Positions 1 to 11,725 are shown, numbered from the stretch's first letter. The stretch: DNA of 64,000 nucleotides from Platycnemis pennipes (GCA_933228895.1 OW121858.1:26869859-26933858); one strand, 5' to 3'. A program made the numbers and translations. The notes: generated by a model from the sequence alone, not told the origin.

Positions 1-3000
1 TTTATCAGAGATATATATATGAAGTGGCTCCAATACTTTGAGGAGGAGAAGGTTTGTAGGGGACCACGTTTATTTTCCATGAACAGTTATATTGTTGCTA
101 TATATGTGAATACCTTGCCGTTTCAGGTAGCATTGGTCTGTAACATGTCCAAAAATGTTGAAATTTGGCCTTTCACACATGAGAAACCAATAAATGAAAC
201 AGAAGCTTACATGGCACTAATGTATTATCCATTGCCCATAAGTTTGTTGTAATCCATGTATTTTGGAATAACTTGTCAGTTGCTCCCTCGCTTCAGAAGG
301 GAAGAGGATTCCTGTGTGATATTTATGACTTGAGAACCATGTACATAAACATAATAAAGGATGTCACAAAGCATCATGTCGTGGTAAGTTCTGACCTAGC
401 TCAACCCGGCTGACTAGGGCTGGGTGTTGCAGGAAATACTGAACTGGTTCTCGGTTCTGAAAAGACTGTTTGCGACGGCGATGCATTGGTTCAATACATC
501 GAACCAGTGTTTTCTGCTGAACCAGTGTTTTCTCCTTAATCGGTGTTTTCTAATATAAGAGTGTTTTATACTGAACCATTTTTTATGAATAATTTTTTCT
601 ACTGAACTTTTTTTCCCTAGCAAACTGCGTTTTTTGTCATCAAAGATTTTTTGCCAAAATGTTTATTTTACCTGTTTTTAAGACATGTTTTGTCCTTAAA
701 GAAGATGCTTCTTTATAACGCTGGTATGCTCTCCGAAACTGAACTGTAAAAAGTGAGAATGTTTAAGTGAGCCAATAATTTTTATGCAAGGCCTGAGCAT
801 ACTTATAAATTGCCTTTTGTAATTGTAATGGTGATGAAATTCACATAATTGTTAAGGGAAGACTGCAAAATGTCCACAGATATTACTTTGCACAACGCGT
901 TTCATTGTTAAAACAATATTATCAAGTGCCTTGATGATAATGCTGTTGTAACAACAAAACTCGTCATACTAAGTTGCTAACTCATGCCTCGTGAATGAAA
1001 AGCTCTTTAGAGCCAGTGCGACTGGTGTCTGCATACGGACGAAATCTCTCCAGTTAAGATCTGATTTAAGTGCTTTCAGGGAGTTGATATGTATGGAGAG
1101 ACTGACTGTTTCTTTCTTGGCTAATAGTAATCTGCCTTTCTTAGTCAACATTTATTTTAGCTTTCATCTTGGCAACGAATATGGGGTGGGGGTCTGACTA
1201 TGGCACCTTTTTTTGCGTCACCCTCTCACTTCTTGCTTGAGGCAGGAAACAATGCTCCTTTCTCCACGAAGTCTGCCAAAACCAACAGCATTCGTTTAAT
1301 ACAAAAAGCTACTGCACTAACCTGAAGGATTATTAACTGTTTCTTATTTGTTATAATCGTCAAAAAAGCTAAATAACATGAACAAACGCAACAGCCTGCT
1401 GACTTACGTACGTGACAATGCTTTACATGGGTGAGTGCTCGCTCTACAATCTAGCAGCCGATTATTTTGTGTGACGACAGTCAGGTGGACAACTTAAAGC
1501 ATTGGAAGGTTCAGAGGTGTGGTCGCCAACCATCCTGGCTGCGAGCAGAGACTGCAGTGTGAAAGCCGAGCAGGGAACGATCATCGATGTTTCAGAGCCA
1601 ATTCCCCGGTGCACTGGTTTTTTCCTACATCAGAACCAGCCTGCCGGTTCTGAAAAAAAAACAAACCGGTGCACTGGAAAACCAACCATTTGTATGGCTG
1701 ACCATCCTTCCCAGACCGTCCTGCCTCCCCTGGTGCTGCTATTTAGGCACGGGTGGCACCTGGGAAGGGCAGTTTGTCAAGTTGCACAGCTGAGGTCAGC
1801 ATGTACCTCACACAAGTGTTTAAATTGTCATTGAAGATTTATCTTGTATTTTTTGAATTGCGAATGTTATAAACATTGAATAGAATTGAGACTTACTCAT
1901 TTCTATTCACCAATATATTGATTTTACGAATCCAAAGGTAATATTTAAAATATTTCTAGTTTGTAGTATTCCAGTGCTCATTTTAAATTGCTCACTGCAA
2001 CATAAGTGCGCTAATATGAATGGATTTTGTAGCTGCCATTTAAATATTAAGGCCATTGTACATGGTACAATTTCTTGTAAAGAACTTGTTCAATGTGCAA
2101 ATTTTATCGTGTATGATGTGTTCGTACAATTTCTTGTACAAAAAATTAGATCATATTCTAAATTATTGGATGAAACCGTCAAAGATCCACCCCGTAGCTT
2201 CGGCGCATGTCATGTGACGGTAGTGATGCGTTCGTTTATTATTCGTAAGGTTGGTGTTCTGTGTTTGCGATCATTTATATTCCTATTAGCGTGGCAAAAC
2301 TTCCATTTTTGTGGTACATGTCGTGATATTCTTTGTTGCTTCCATATTATGATATTCTTTGTTGCTTCCGCACTGTAATATTCGTCGGTCGCGTTGGAAG
2401 TGTTCCATTTCTCCAAAGATGAGTTGGACAAACTGACAAACATTAACCACAATGCAATTAAGATGACATTATTGAACCAAAAAGGAAATATTAACAACAA
2501 TTATAAACATAAACATAGTAGTGTGAGAGGCAACATCATCGTCCATAGATCACAATGCATATATTGTTACCATTCATTGGATGTATTTCAACTAAGTGAC
2601 TGTAACATCATTGACTTATTCTTTCCAAAGGGAGATGGCCATGTATTTCATCAATAACTGGACAGTGTTCTGCAAGTCATCTGGCAACCTGTAGGGATTT
2701 TTGCTGTCCATAGATGGACTGCATTTAACTACCAAAGGTGTTCTCTGCATACTCGGAAGTGCATCTATCAGATGCTTTTAGGTCGAATACACATCCAAAA
2801 CCAACCAGTATGCTAAAAATCTCCAATCCCCACCTTCATCCCCAAGTATGGCTTCGTCTCTTCCTATCCGTAATTATTATCCCAATTTCAATCTACCTCT
2901 TCCTACCTCAGCCTTTCTGCCTCCCTCATTCTTCTGGCCCTTTCTCCCTAAACGTATATTGCTCCACCCTCTTCAGAAATATACCAACGTTCTTAATCAT

Positions 3001-3380
3001 CAATAACAGCCCCATACTCCTATCCCCATTGTATTCACTTCCAACATATAGTTGCTTTCCTTGTATATTCATTTCCCCTCTTTCCAATTGCTGGGCTGTG
3101 CTTGAAACTGCCCAATAACCTGTTGCATTGCACCCTACCCAGAAACTTATAAACCCTGACCCTGTTCCCAGAAACCCTGGCTCTCTTAAAAATCCTCTAA
3201 GACTCCAGAGTTCTCCACTCTGTAACCCTGACCTGTACTTTAGAATTGCCTATGGGTCCACAACTCTTGTCTTCCAACCCCTTTTTACCATCCAGTGCCT
3301 GAAACACCATTCCTAAGAAGCACTGAAGACCCCTACAGCCCCCTTTTCAATCATCCATTGATCCTTTTCCCTTTTCCAAT
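1..3380. other. Intergenic DNA, no supported gene
   Basis: I see no recognisable protein, RNA gene or complete mobile element in this stretch. Several short ORFs exist, the longest 134 codons at 1974-2378 on the plus strand, but none shows a domain, coding-like composition or splice context. The part from 2800 to 3400 is C-rich and depleted in G on the plus strand, which opens long ORFs by composition alone. Confidence 0.5.
497..620. repeat. Degenerate short tandem repeat
   Basis: A motif close to GAACCAGTGTTTTCT recurs several times with period near 20 bases and growing divergence to the right. On the minus strand this produces repeated Lys-His-Trp-Phe-Ser-like peptides in a small ORF, which is best read as repeat sequence rather than a gene. 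Confidence 0.45.
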
Positions 3381-3440
3381 CACTGGGCTGTACTTGAACC
3401 TTCCCAACATCCTGCCCCATTGACCCTACCAAGAAACCTG
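3069..3440 (+). repeat. Diverged direct repeat, offset 292 bp
   Basis: A block of about 75 bases containing CTGGGCTGT, a CTTGAA core and CCCTACC-AGAAAC occurs at about 3069-3155 and again at about 3362-3440. The starts of the shared CTGGGCTG words are 292 bases apart. The copies have many substitutions, so the duplication is old. The unit is not recognised. Confidence 0.5.
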
Positions 3441-3600
3441 CCGGCCCATCCTAAACGTCGAAGACAAGGATGAGTGTGTTACAAGGAAGAGGCACGCCAT
3501 GTTATTCACCACTCTTTTCTACGACCGTGCATGCCAGTCACAGCAACAAAATGGGGGACACAACACAAAGCGTAAGTACTGTGTATGATTTTAAAGTAGT
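3440..3600 (+). pseudogene. Possible relic of a piggyBac transposase C-terminus
   Basis: In one plus frame a basic run (KRRR) is followed by an in-frame stop, Val-Cys-Tyr, spaced Cys/His residues and a final Gln-His-Lys just before a GTAAGT donor-like sequence. The layout resembles the cysteine-rich tail seen more clearly at 16300-16735, which ends in the same way. Conservation is weak and the call rests mainly on that parallel. Confidence 0.22.
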
Positions 3601-4003
3601 ATCTTTTTGAAGCTCTTGTTGCATCTTAATCTAAGTAAAGTTATATTATACTTTGTGAAAATATTAATGGAGAAGCATGCTTCTAAAACAGTACCAGTAT
3701 TATCTCCTTCTTATTAATTTTCCATGCATAATCAAATTGACATATATTAGGCATACCCAATCGTAGGAATATTTTTATTTCCATCTAATTATATATTTTG
3801 ATTTACATTTAACAGGTGCCTTCTATTTAATACAGGAGTGAAATCAAGTAAACCTTGTTATTGCACACTATTTCGTACAGTCCGACTGGTTTCAACACTT
3901 GTGTCATTCTCAAGGGACATCACAAAGCTTTCCTGTGTCGGTTCTTATTTATATTTTATGTGTGGCGAAAATTAGGTTTGGTATATGGGTAGGGGTTCTT
4001 GTA

Positions 4004-4559
4004 AGTAGAAGGAGATTGCCGGAACTGGGCCGAGGTCATCCGCGAAGCTCTTTTCCCTTTCACTTTTGCGTACTCTAGCTGAGCTAGACCGACGTCACAC
4101 CCCGAGACAATTACAACATACCCCCCCCCCCCCATGAACTCAACTGCAACACGAGAATTCCGCCCGGGCATGAGCATGAGAGCACAGCCCGAGGATACCA
4201 TACCACCCAACTGCAACGTGTTAAAAAAAGGTCAGACCCGGTGAAGGGAATTATTCAGGTAATACGAGTCATATGATCTATAATAATAAAGACGATTTTA
4301 TTTTTATTCTCAAATACCTCCCATCCACCCATCGTCACGCACTTACAAAACTTTTCACTTCGCATAGGTGGGGGTTAGACCGAGGTCACACCCCGGGACA
4401 ATGACAGCATACCATACCAAGGTAACCCACGTTTGGATGACGTCCAGATCACTTCCGCATTCCTTCCCACAGCTGCAATCGCTTACATAATTACGAAGTC
4501 AGATCGTTCCCAACGTAATAATTCCCCCTCCCTATCCATCTTCTCGAGCAATATAAAAG
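4004..4559 (+). repeat. Left terminal inverted repeat
   Basis: This block matches the reverse complement of 15654-16213 with scattered substitutions and small indels, including a variable C-run at about 4121-4133 (G-run at the other end). The match stops just after a TATA box, so the core promoter of each end gene lies in the repeat while leader and coding sequence diverge. Landmarks shared by both copies are a GTAGAAGGAGATTGCCGGA start, an AATAATAAAGACGATTTTA block and a CCCTCCCTATCCATCTTCT block near the inner end. Confidence 0.92.
4552..4558 (+). promoter_or_regulatory. TATA box of left end gene
   Basis: TATAAAA lies 74 bases upstream of the ATG at 4626, at the inner edge of the TIR. The same box sits at the equivalent place in the right TIR, driving the paralogous gene in the opposite direction. 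Confidence 0.65.
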
Positions 4560-4625
4560 AGCGGTGAAATCAGAGCTAAAACATCAGCTTTCTTCCAAGC
4601 TACCAACCAAGACGTCCTTCTGAGA

Positions 4626-5159
4626 ATGGAGTATAAACCTGCCGCCTTGCAGCACATGCCGAGAGCCTGCTTGGGAAGCACATACTTGCGAGTGGAGCGA
4701 CAGAAAGATGGGGACATCTATGAGATTTATATCCCCAAAGATCGTCTAAAGGTTGCGAACACAGATTTTATGCTTACTATAGACTTTCAAAGGGCATATT
4801 ACTGTGTCTTCAGGCATCAAAACCGAGAATTTGAAATCGTCGGCCAAGAAGTAACATTTTCTGGCTTTCAAAATGGAAACGGAGCTGTTGAGTGATTTAA
4901 TATCACCGTGGACGAAGACATCAGTTGCCCTGAGAAACGGCGGAAGGCTGAAGAGCAGCTCCCGGTCATCTGGTTGGACGTATATGAGAAAAACAAGCCA
5001 ATCTCATTACCCAAAGGAGGTGATATACCAAGGAGAACCGACGTTGATGGAGCATCAGGAGAATATACAAGAGTGATATCAAAGGGTGGTGGTTCACTAG
5101 CTATGGATGGATGTAAACCGATTTGTTATACAGATCATAAAAAGTCTCTTGTGAAATAA
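4626..5159 (+). pseudogene. Left end gene A of the Polinton, one nonsense codon
   Basis: An ATG opens a frame of 177 codons interrupted once, in frame, by TGA at 4893-4895. On both sides the same frame aligns to the minus-strand gene at 14940-15515: shared features are Ile-Tyr-Glu near the start, a Phe-Gln...Tyr...Val-Phe-Arg/Lys-His segment, Ile-Val-Gly, then Phe-Ser-Gly-Phe and an Asn-rich turn. In the intact paralogue the codon after Val-Glu is Arg, so the TGA fits a single CGA to TGA change. There is no signal peptide or membrane segment and no family I recognise. An AATAAA follows at 5272. It is the mirror-image partner of the right end gene; function unknown. Confidence 0.7.
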
Positions 5160-5271
5160 GGTACTACTGACGCTGTCAAGGGAGCTCGGCTCCGAGTGAT
5201 AAAGTTTGTATTAGCCATCGAAGATGAAATGATTATATTTTAAAACTACATCTTTGTATGGATTTGCAACT

Positions 5272-5344
5272 AATAAAAAAAAATCAAACCTATTCACCTA
5301 GTTATCATTTCTTAATACCTTATCTTTAATATTAAGAGGAAGGG
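5272..5344 (+). repeat. Inner inverted repeat, left copy (3' end block)
   Basis: This 73-bp block is the reverse complement of 14837-14909, with a handful of differences. It starts with an AATAAA poly-A signal just beyond end gene A and includes TCAAACCTATTCA and AATATTAAGAGGAAGGG words. It acts most simply as the shared 3' end of both end genes and shows that the whole end module, not just the TIR, is inverted-duplicated. Confidence 0.8.
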
Positions 5345-8300
5345 CTGCTCGAACTCGAACGTCTTAATATCATCCTCCGTAGTGGACTTACATTGAGGAC
5401 GAAAGACAGCCGAGCAGTCTCGACACTATAAACACACATTTACTGGTTGGTCTCAGTTAATGTATAATATACGACATTTTTAACGTCACATCTAGCACCA
5501 CCGAAGAAGCTTCTTATTCCCCCATAATAGAGAGAGCTGGTGCTCCTCTGACCAACAACCACTGCTCCGCTCAAGATTACTCTCAGAGTTCAGATTACCA
5601 TTTTCTGACCCATCATCTCTTGGGTCAATTGAGTCTTAACATATGAATTAGCGTACGATCAAAGATGAGCCAACGAGAGAAATACATAAAAATAGTATCT
5701 ACGTAATCAAACAAAAGAAAAATCTAATTTATCAAGTTTCCTTCTTAGGTGGAGTTTCAATAAATGCATTTCGAATGCGGAGACTTTCAATATATGGATA
5801 AAGTTCTCCCCCACGTTATGATTTAAATATGGTGAATGAAGAGCACCTTCCATTCCTTAAAACATATTCAAGATATTGTCACATCTCTCGCGTCTCTAGG
5901 TTATGACCGGTTTTATAGTCTTTTGAAATGTCAACATCATTAGATGAGTTGAAATACGTATTCTTTTAACGATTTTTCAGAAGAGTTAAGTTCGAGCGGA
6001 TTTATTAGGTTCCTGACTGAATTGAGAATGAAAGATCCAACAGGCATTGATATGCATAAAATTTCGGAATATGCTATGAGTACGTGTAAAACTCCTTAAC
6101 ACAGGAGTAATAACGGGTTATGTGATATGAGAGCTGCGCGAAACCAATCTAAGGATTGTTGACTAAAGATTATGAAGAAATATTACGGTGTGCTAACCAA
6201 AGTTCAGGGGTTAAACTAATGAAGAGGGGGTATTGTCGTTCTAAATTCATATTGCATACATGCGTGACACTCCAGGCCAAACATAAATGTAGTTGTTTTT
6301 CGACATTTCCCTAAAATTCGGGCGTGTAACAACGAATATTTGCGTTACGTAATTTCAGTGTCCATCATGCATTCTGAGAGCATAAATGTAGGTGCACATA
6401 ATACTGCTTGAATTCCAACGGATAAATACTTATTTTAACTTAATACCTAGAATTTTGTACTCGACGGTGGAACATGCCCCGTGTGGAGCCACCACTTTCC
6501 TCGTATCTCAGAGGTGGTTAGCAGTGTATTATATATTTAAAATAGATTTTTACGTCGTCACTACTAGTGACTTTTATACTCATTATACATATAGATATTT
6601 TCTTTAATGATCTATCCTAGAACAACCCTGGCAATTCACATTAATCTTATTCAGAATATAATTCAACCAATTTTCTTCGTCAAGCCATCTAAGAGAACCA
6701 GCGTTATAAAACGAAATACCTGTAATAAAATGAATGGGACTATTAATAAACTTAAAGAAAAACATCATTCATGTAGCAGTAATTCTCCGAGTAGGCAGAT
6801 ATTTTTCTAGCTATATATCCGTTGAGAATTGAATTGAGAATGAGAATTTCCTCTCAAAATTTGAATACGATATTTATTAATGAACAAAGGAAAATAAATA
6901 ATTATTTTTGGTTGTAAAACGTTTCAAAATGTATCTTGACAGTTTATTTTCGTGATCAATTGCATTATTTTTCACTTCAATCATTTGTTCGTGACATCAT
7001 TCATACATCAAATTCATCATCACTTTTTCGACATCTCATTTTTGGTGGAATCGTATTGATTTCATTTTCTTAATCAAACATATTGAATCTATTTCCTTAG
7101 AATGGATAGCCTTACTCGACATAAGGTTGGTTTATGAAAAAAAAAGTTCAAAGTTTTAATAACTTACGGACTAGACTTAATGGCTTCAACTTCCAATATG
7201 CATTGTGTTCGCTATATAACTATAAATAAATCGTTATGTTTATGCAGAAAACGGACAAACTAAAAATGTAGTCAATCCATTAGCTTTACAATAAAAAAAT
7301 GAATTTCTGTGAACAACATTTATTAAACGTGAATTATCTGAACCCATAAAGTCGAGTTATGCATTCTAATTTTATAATTGAGATCAATGTACAGGTTTGC
7401 TTCCTATTATCGTCAATGGTAAGGTACCTTAATAAATACTTAAGATGCTTTCCATCTTAGTTTTCGCTACTGCCTGAGACCCGATTTTTTAACACCCGCT
7501 TATCAATCAATCACCAGTTTTAGGAGACTGCAGGACTCTTATGTTTATCTGAATCTGTTCGAAACACGTGATTGCATGAATATGTACGTACATGTATAGG
7601 TGCATTTACATTACTGTATACAGATGCCTTCACATTAAGAAAAACGTCTACCGCAAATGAAATCGATAAATTAGTGGTGCTGATAAATTCCTAATATTCT
7701 GAACTCATAGGTTTGAAAATTCTGATTTAAAGTAATTTGGAGCATTAAAAAAGTTACCAACGTAGTATGCGCAAATTAATCAATTTTAACAAAGACGTTG
7801 CCAGCATTTTCTAAGAGTACCGCCTGATATTAATTCGATATACATAGGCATTATGAAGATTAAATTCAAGTCGTCTGCTTAACTTCTATACCCCATTTCA
7901 TATTTTATTTACTTAATAAACTCCACAAACAGCACTAAGGTCTTTACATTGAGTTATATAATAATAACAAAAATGATAAGTAACAGAATTTGAACAAGAG
8001 TACGTTGCCATGTTCATCGCAACTTACCGTCTCCTTGCTCGGAAGTATGTACTTTAAATACTAACGTTAAACATCCGATGACCTGGGCAGGAAAAATATA
8101 TTATGTGCATAACATATCGTGCACGTTTCCTTAGTTTTTAACAATTTTTTTCGGGGTCATTATACTATCATAAGGACAATGCATTTCCACGTGAAAATCC
8201 TTCACATTCAAATCCATATATGTTGGTTAAATGGTCTATGACATAGCAATATTTTTACACCATTCGAAAGGGAAAACGATGAACTATAATATATGTTAAA

Positions 8301-8552
8301 ATCAGGGTAGGTTTTCGGGCATGCCCAAAATGATGGTTCCTCCTTAATCGTCTTGAACAAGGTGTTCAACTCATCATTCTTACTCTTTCGAGATTACTTT
8401 TTCGTTAGTTGGTATGGAACTGGTAATTTTTTTTGTCTTCTGCATCGTCTTTAAATGCTATCGCTAAGTAAAAAAGCTTCTCCTGATTGGTGGAGATGAT
8501 TTAAAAATCAACCAATCAGCTTCTCTGAAAAAAAAGCGGGAAATTCAAATAA

Positions 8553-8899
8553 TTATATAGTAAAATTCCAGAATAATAGAGTATCTGGTACAGTAGAGTC
8601 GACTATCGATATATATCTTAAATTCACGAGTATTCGGATCCATACCAGCGAAAGAGTCAAGCTAAAAAAGAACGCAGTAGTACTATGATTAACTCTTTCC
8701 TCACTGTAATCAACTCGGTAAATTTCTTCCTTCCTGAATGCATAGTCCAATACACAGTCTGATATATAGTCTTCAAGTGGCTGCACATATTAACCATCAT
8801 ACATATCATTATTAATATTCGATGAACCGCTCCGAAACGAACGTTAACTAGTCCGTAATGTTGCGTGACTAGGATAGGCGAGTCTATTGATTCTACCAA
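8553..8899 (-). other. Two overlapping short frames, possible gene scrap
   Basis: Minus-strand frames of 77 and 80 codons overlap here. One carries a charged stretch rich in Asp, Glu, Arg and Tyr that looks more protein-like than its surroundings. No motif of polymerase, ATPase or capsid can be identified. It may be a remnant of a Polinton gene broken by a frameshift, or chance. Confidence 0.2.
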
Positions 8900-9577
8900 A
8901 TTGTCACCATGTTTTTAGTACCTACCGTTTTTAGTCTTTCCATCAAACTCTGAAAGCTGTATCAGGTACCTCTACCTATCATATATGTACCGTAGCAGAT
9001 GAGATCATATAACGAGCGAGTCGCCCGTTAAAATATCCGCAAGAATAACCTCACGTACGCAGAGGAGCGAGCGGAAAGCAAAAAGCCAAGGTCAACCGCT
9101 TTAAACAGTTGCGTAAAGAATCTAGTCGGTCTGGCGATCACCCATCATACAATGCCCCCGGGGGCTCGAATCATAATGAGGTCACAAGAACGGATTAGGT
9201 TTATTCAGGAGAGTAATGATCCCGACTTAGAGCCTTCTGGGTAGGAATTAAATAACAAGCATTGACTATGTATAATTTTTATTTTAATGTACACAAACCT
9301 TTTATCTCTCAAAAGGTTTAAAGCCCATTCGTAATATTGAATGTAGTTTGATTATTATTAACACCATCATTGATATTATTATGTATTTCCATTCCTAGAC
9401 ATATAAAAAATATAATACCAATAATGCATTCGAAAAAGTGTATATTATCACAAATAAAAAATATAATAGTTTCCAGACCATCCATTGCGTGATCCATAAT
9501 TTCACGTTATTTTCACACTCACACCTACACCAAATACACGTTTTACACTGGACAACTTTCACTACCATTCAATAGTT

Positions 9578-9829
9578 CTATCGGTTGTGAGAGTATCTTC
9601 TCTGTAGGAATAGATCAAGATGCCCACCAACATCCAGTGTTAAGCTGTACCAAATCCGAGACTTTATATAAGACACTCTCTTCCAGGCACCTGACGCTGA
9701 CACTTGATAATACAGGGCATTTGTTTCACCGCTGCTGCTTCGTGAGATATAGAACGACTGAGTTCGAATGTTAACTATACATTCATCAAAAGAACGCGTT
9801 TGAGCACGGTATGAAAGGAAAGAGTTCAC
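9578..9829 (-). other. Short frame of unknown status
   Basis: An 83-codon minus-strand frame with a mixed, protein-like composition and a Gly-Gly-His-Leu-Asp turn near its C-terminus. No family is recognised. It sits just upstream of the plus-strand Polinton genes and points away from them. It could be the 3' end of a decayed leftward gene. Confidence 0.22.
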
Positions 9830-10149
9830 CGTTCAAGGTGAACTGCGTTGCATTTCCGTGTGTGTATGCGTAATAATGTACGCTAAGTTCTGGTCTCTGA
9901 AGTATTGATGTTCTCGTAAGTTGATTGCTTACTTTGATTAAACTGCGAGTGATAATAGACGCGGTATTGCTACCGTTTGTATCATATCAATTGAAAAATT
10001 ACAGTAATTGGAAAGGGTATATCAAGAGGTGAAGTAAGAACCATTCGGTTATTTGGTCCTAGACCTCGGACAGGACGCGGGAAAAAGGTTTAGATGCCGT
10101 ACTAAAATCTTTCCTGAAGACAGGGTCACAGTAATCTACATGCCCGTGC

Positions 10150-10477
10150 ATGATGAAAAGATTGGAGAACAATAATCATTTACTTCATGTGCTAAAATCT
10201 GCCAAACCAAAGTTGCGATCAGCTATAGTAAAAGCATCGGATGCGGAGTTGATTAAAGCCATCTCCGAATGTTGTTTGAATACGCTTGAACGTAGACATA
10301 AGATAAATAATAGGCTAAAGCGAAAACTATTCAAGCATCGATATACTTTGAGAGACTTGGCTTTGCGTGGCATAAGCATTAAAAAAAAGATTCTCGTATA
10401 CAAAAGGAGGATTTCTGCCAATGCTACTCGGATCCATATTGAGTGGTGTCATAGGTAGCCTCATTGGCGGAAAATGA
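10150..10477 (+). pseudogene. Polinton basic core-like protein, frameshifted
   Basis: The ATG at 10150 opens a Lys/Arg-rich protein of about 100 residues: Leu-Leu-His-Val-Leu near the start, an Ile-Ser-Glu-Cys-Cys-Leu-Asn segment, then repeated Lys-Arg. This layout is widespread next to integrase in metazoan Polintons and adintovirus-like elements. The family normally ends in a short Gly-rich hydrophobic tail after Gly-Gly-Phe-Leu. That tail is present but in the +1 frame: the shift is near 10403, and Gly-Gly-Phe-Leu-Pro is encoded from 10406 onward to a TGA at 10475-10477. The product is probably a small virion or membrane-active protein (inference). The next gene's ATG overlaps its stop as ATGA. 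Confidence 0.68.
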
Positions 10478-10983
10478 GTTTGCGTAAAATGCTCGTAGTC
10501 GACCCTGAGGCTTTTGAGCGAGGTCAAATGAAGAGGAGATTTAAGGCATTAGATGTTGAAATGAAAGCCATCTTGATGAAAAGAGGTGTAAAGGATATAG
10601 ACAAATGGCACATGTACAAGCGTGTGCTAGATAAATATCTGAACACAGTTTCCGAGATTAAATCGCCCATTCATATTCCGATAGTGAAATCCTTTGGTCA
10701 GAGTCAGTCACATTCAGAGTCACAGGACAGTGAGGAGTAGGAGACCCACGCACTGAGGAAATCGCTTGCCGATGTGAAACGAGCGAATACTGATTTGGAT
10801 AAGACATGGGAACGTATAGAGGGAAGACTAGACGCGGTGGGAAATCTATCGAAACAGCTAAAGAGAAGAAAAAGAAAGAGGTCAGAACGAAGCGAAAAAG
10901 AAAAGTCACCAAGAGCAATGCCGAGGCGAAGCAGTCGACCAAGGAAACCGAAAAGTTTCGGAGAAGAGTGGATAACGATATAA
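10474..10983 (+). pseudogene. Polinton small ORF with an in-frame TAG
   Basis: The ATG at 10474 overlaps the stop of the preceding tail. The first 88 codons include Val-Val-Asp-Pro near the N-terminus and a Lys-Trp-His-Met-Tyr...Leu-Asp-Lys-Tyr-Leu segment, the pattern of the ORF that usually follows the core-like gene in Polintons. A TAG at 10738-10740 interrupts it. The same frame then stays open to 10983 and encodes a very basic, disordered region (runs of Arg/Lys/Ser) ending in Glu-Glu-Trp. I read this as one gene of about 170 codons with a single nonsense codon. Function unknown; a DNA-binding virion protein is possible from composition only. Confidence 0.6.
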
Positions 10984-11345
10984 GGTGAGGTGAACTATGA
11001 TCCAGAACACTGCAGGCTTTTCCACTGTTGAGAAATTACATCGAGCGACTGGGATTTCGAGAAAGACAATACGCGAGTGGTTAGATTCTCAAGACGCATA
11101 CACACGCCACAGACCGATGGGGAAGAAATTCCCTAGAAATCGTTACATCGTATCATACATTGATGAATGCTGGCAATGTGATCTGAACGATATGCGAAGT
11201 TTGAAAAAATTCAACAGAGGACATTGTTATATTTTGACGGTGATTGATTTATTTTCGAGGTATGCGTGGGCGAGAGCTTTACGAGCAAAAAGATCAGAGG
11301 AGGTAGTCGAGGCATTTAATGATATTTTTCACGAAAGAAAACCGT
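10984..11345 (+). pseudogene. Polinton retroviral-type integrase, N-terminal half only
   Basis: The open frame from 10997 encodes a helix-turn-helix-like Thr-Gly-Ile-Ser-Arg-Lys-Thr segment, then Trp-Gln-Cys-Asp-Leu and Val-Ile-Asp-Leu-Phe-Ser-Arg-Tyr-Ala-Trp. The two Asp residues lie in the usual first DDE strands of the Polinton integrase (the F54H12.3-like family). The ATG is unlikely to be the original start: just upstream the other frame reads Tyr-Asp-Pro-Glu-His, the common family N-terminus, so a frameshift lies near 11010. The protein stops after Phe-His-Glu-Arg-Lys-Pro; the region with the later Asp and Glu is missing, replaced by penton-like sequence. It cannot be catalytic. Confidence 0.8.
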
Positions 11346-11546
11346 GGATATCAAACATACAATCCCATTTTCTACCGAAAAAATAACATTGAGAGCATTG
11401 AAATTCTTTTGACAAACAAACTCGGAGATCCAATTCCATTTCGTAGTGACGAGCAATCTTCCACCATTGCATTTTATAAAAAAGACGTAATATTAGTTTA
11501 TAGATCATTGAGCGTTGAGATGGCTCCGGTGAGAATTCACCCCTAA
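11346..11546 (+). pseudogene. C-terminal fragment of a Polinton penton-like protein
   Basis: In the frame offset from the integrase, a segment reads Tyr-Asn-Pro-Ile-Phe-Tyr-Arg-Lys, Ile-Glu-Ser-Ile-Glu-Ile, Gly-Asp-Pro-Ile-Pro-Phe and an Ile-Ala-Phe-Tyr-Lys strand. This is the usual closing pattern of the Polinton minor capsid (penton-like) protein: Asn-Pro-x-Tyr, an Ile-Glu-Ile strand, Gly-x-Pro-x-Pro-Phe and a final beta strand. The N-terminal several hundred residues are gone. The join to the integrase marks an internal deletion of the missing integrase C-half and penton N-part. The frame continues to a stop at 11544-11546. Confidence 0.55.
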
Positions 11547-11725
11547 CATATGTCAGAACGGTGGGATAAGATTACGGGTGTAGGTCAGTGGTGATGAACG
11601 CTTTATTTTCGAATATTGGATTAACACACTTGCGTGGAGGTATTTTAATATTAAGAGAAATGGTTTAAAGCGTGCTAATAAAATGATTCTTTTAATGATA
11701 AACGATTGCGTAATGAGCAAACAAC

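Larger units (their letters stand above)
5345..10149. other. Gene-poor, AT-rich interior of the Polinton
   Basis: About 4.8 kb without a long ORF. A Polinton would normally carry polymerase B, capsid, ATPase and protease genes in such a stretch, but I cannot recognise any of them in either strand. Short minus-strand frames at 8553-8899 and 9578-9829 could be scraps of lost genes. A small hairpin with CTGATTGGT and its complement lies at 8483-8518. The sequence is either heavily decayed or a replacement insertion. Confidence 0.5.

Noticed and set aside
2738..3118. 126-codon Pro/Ser-rich ORF
   Set aside because: Lies in a C-rich, G-poor stretch overlapping a decayed direct repeat; composition explains the open frame.
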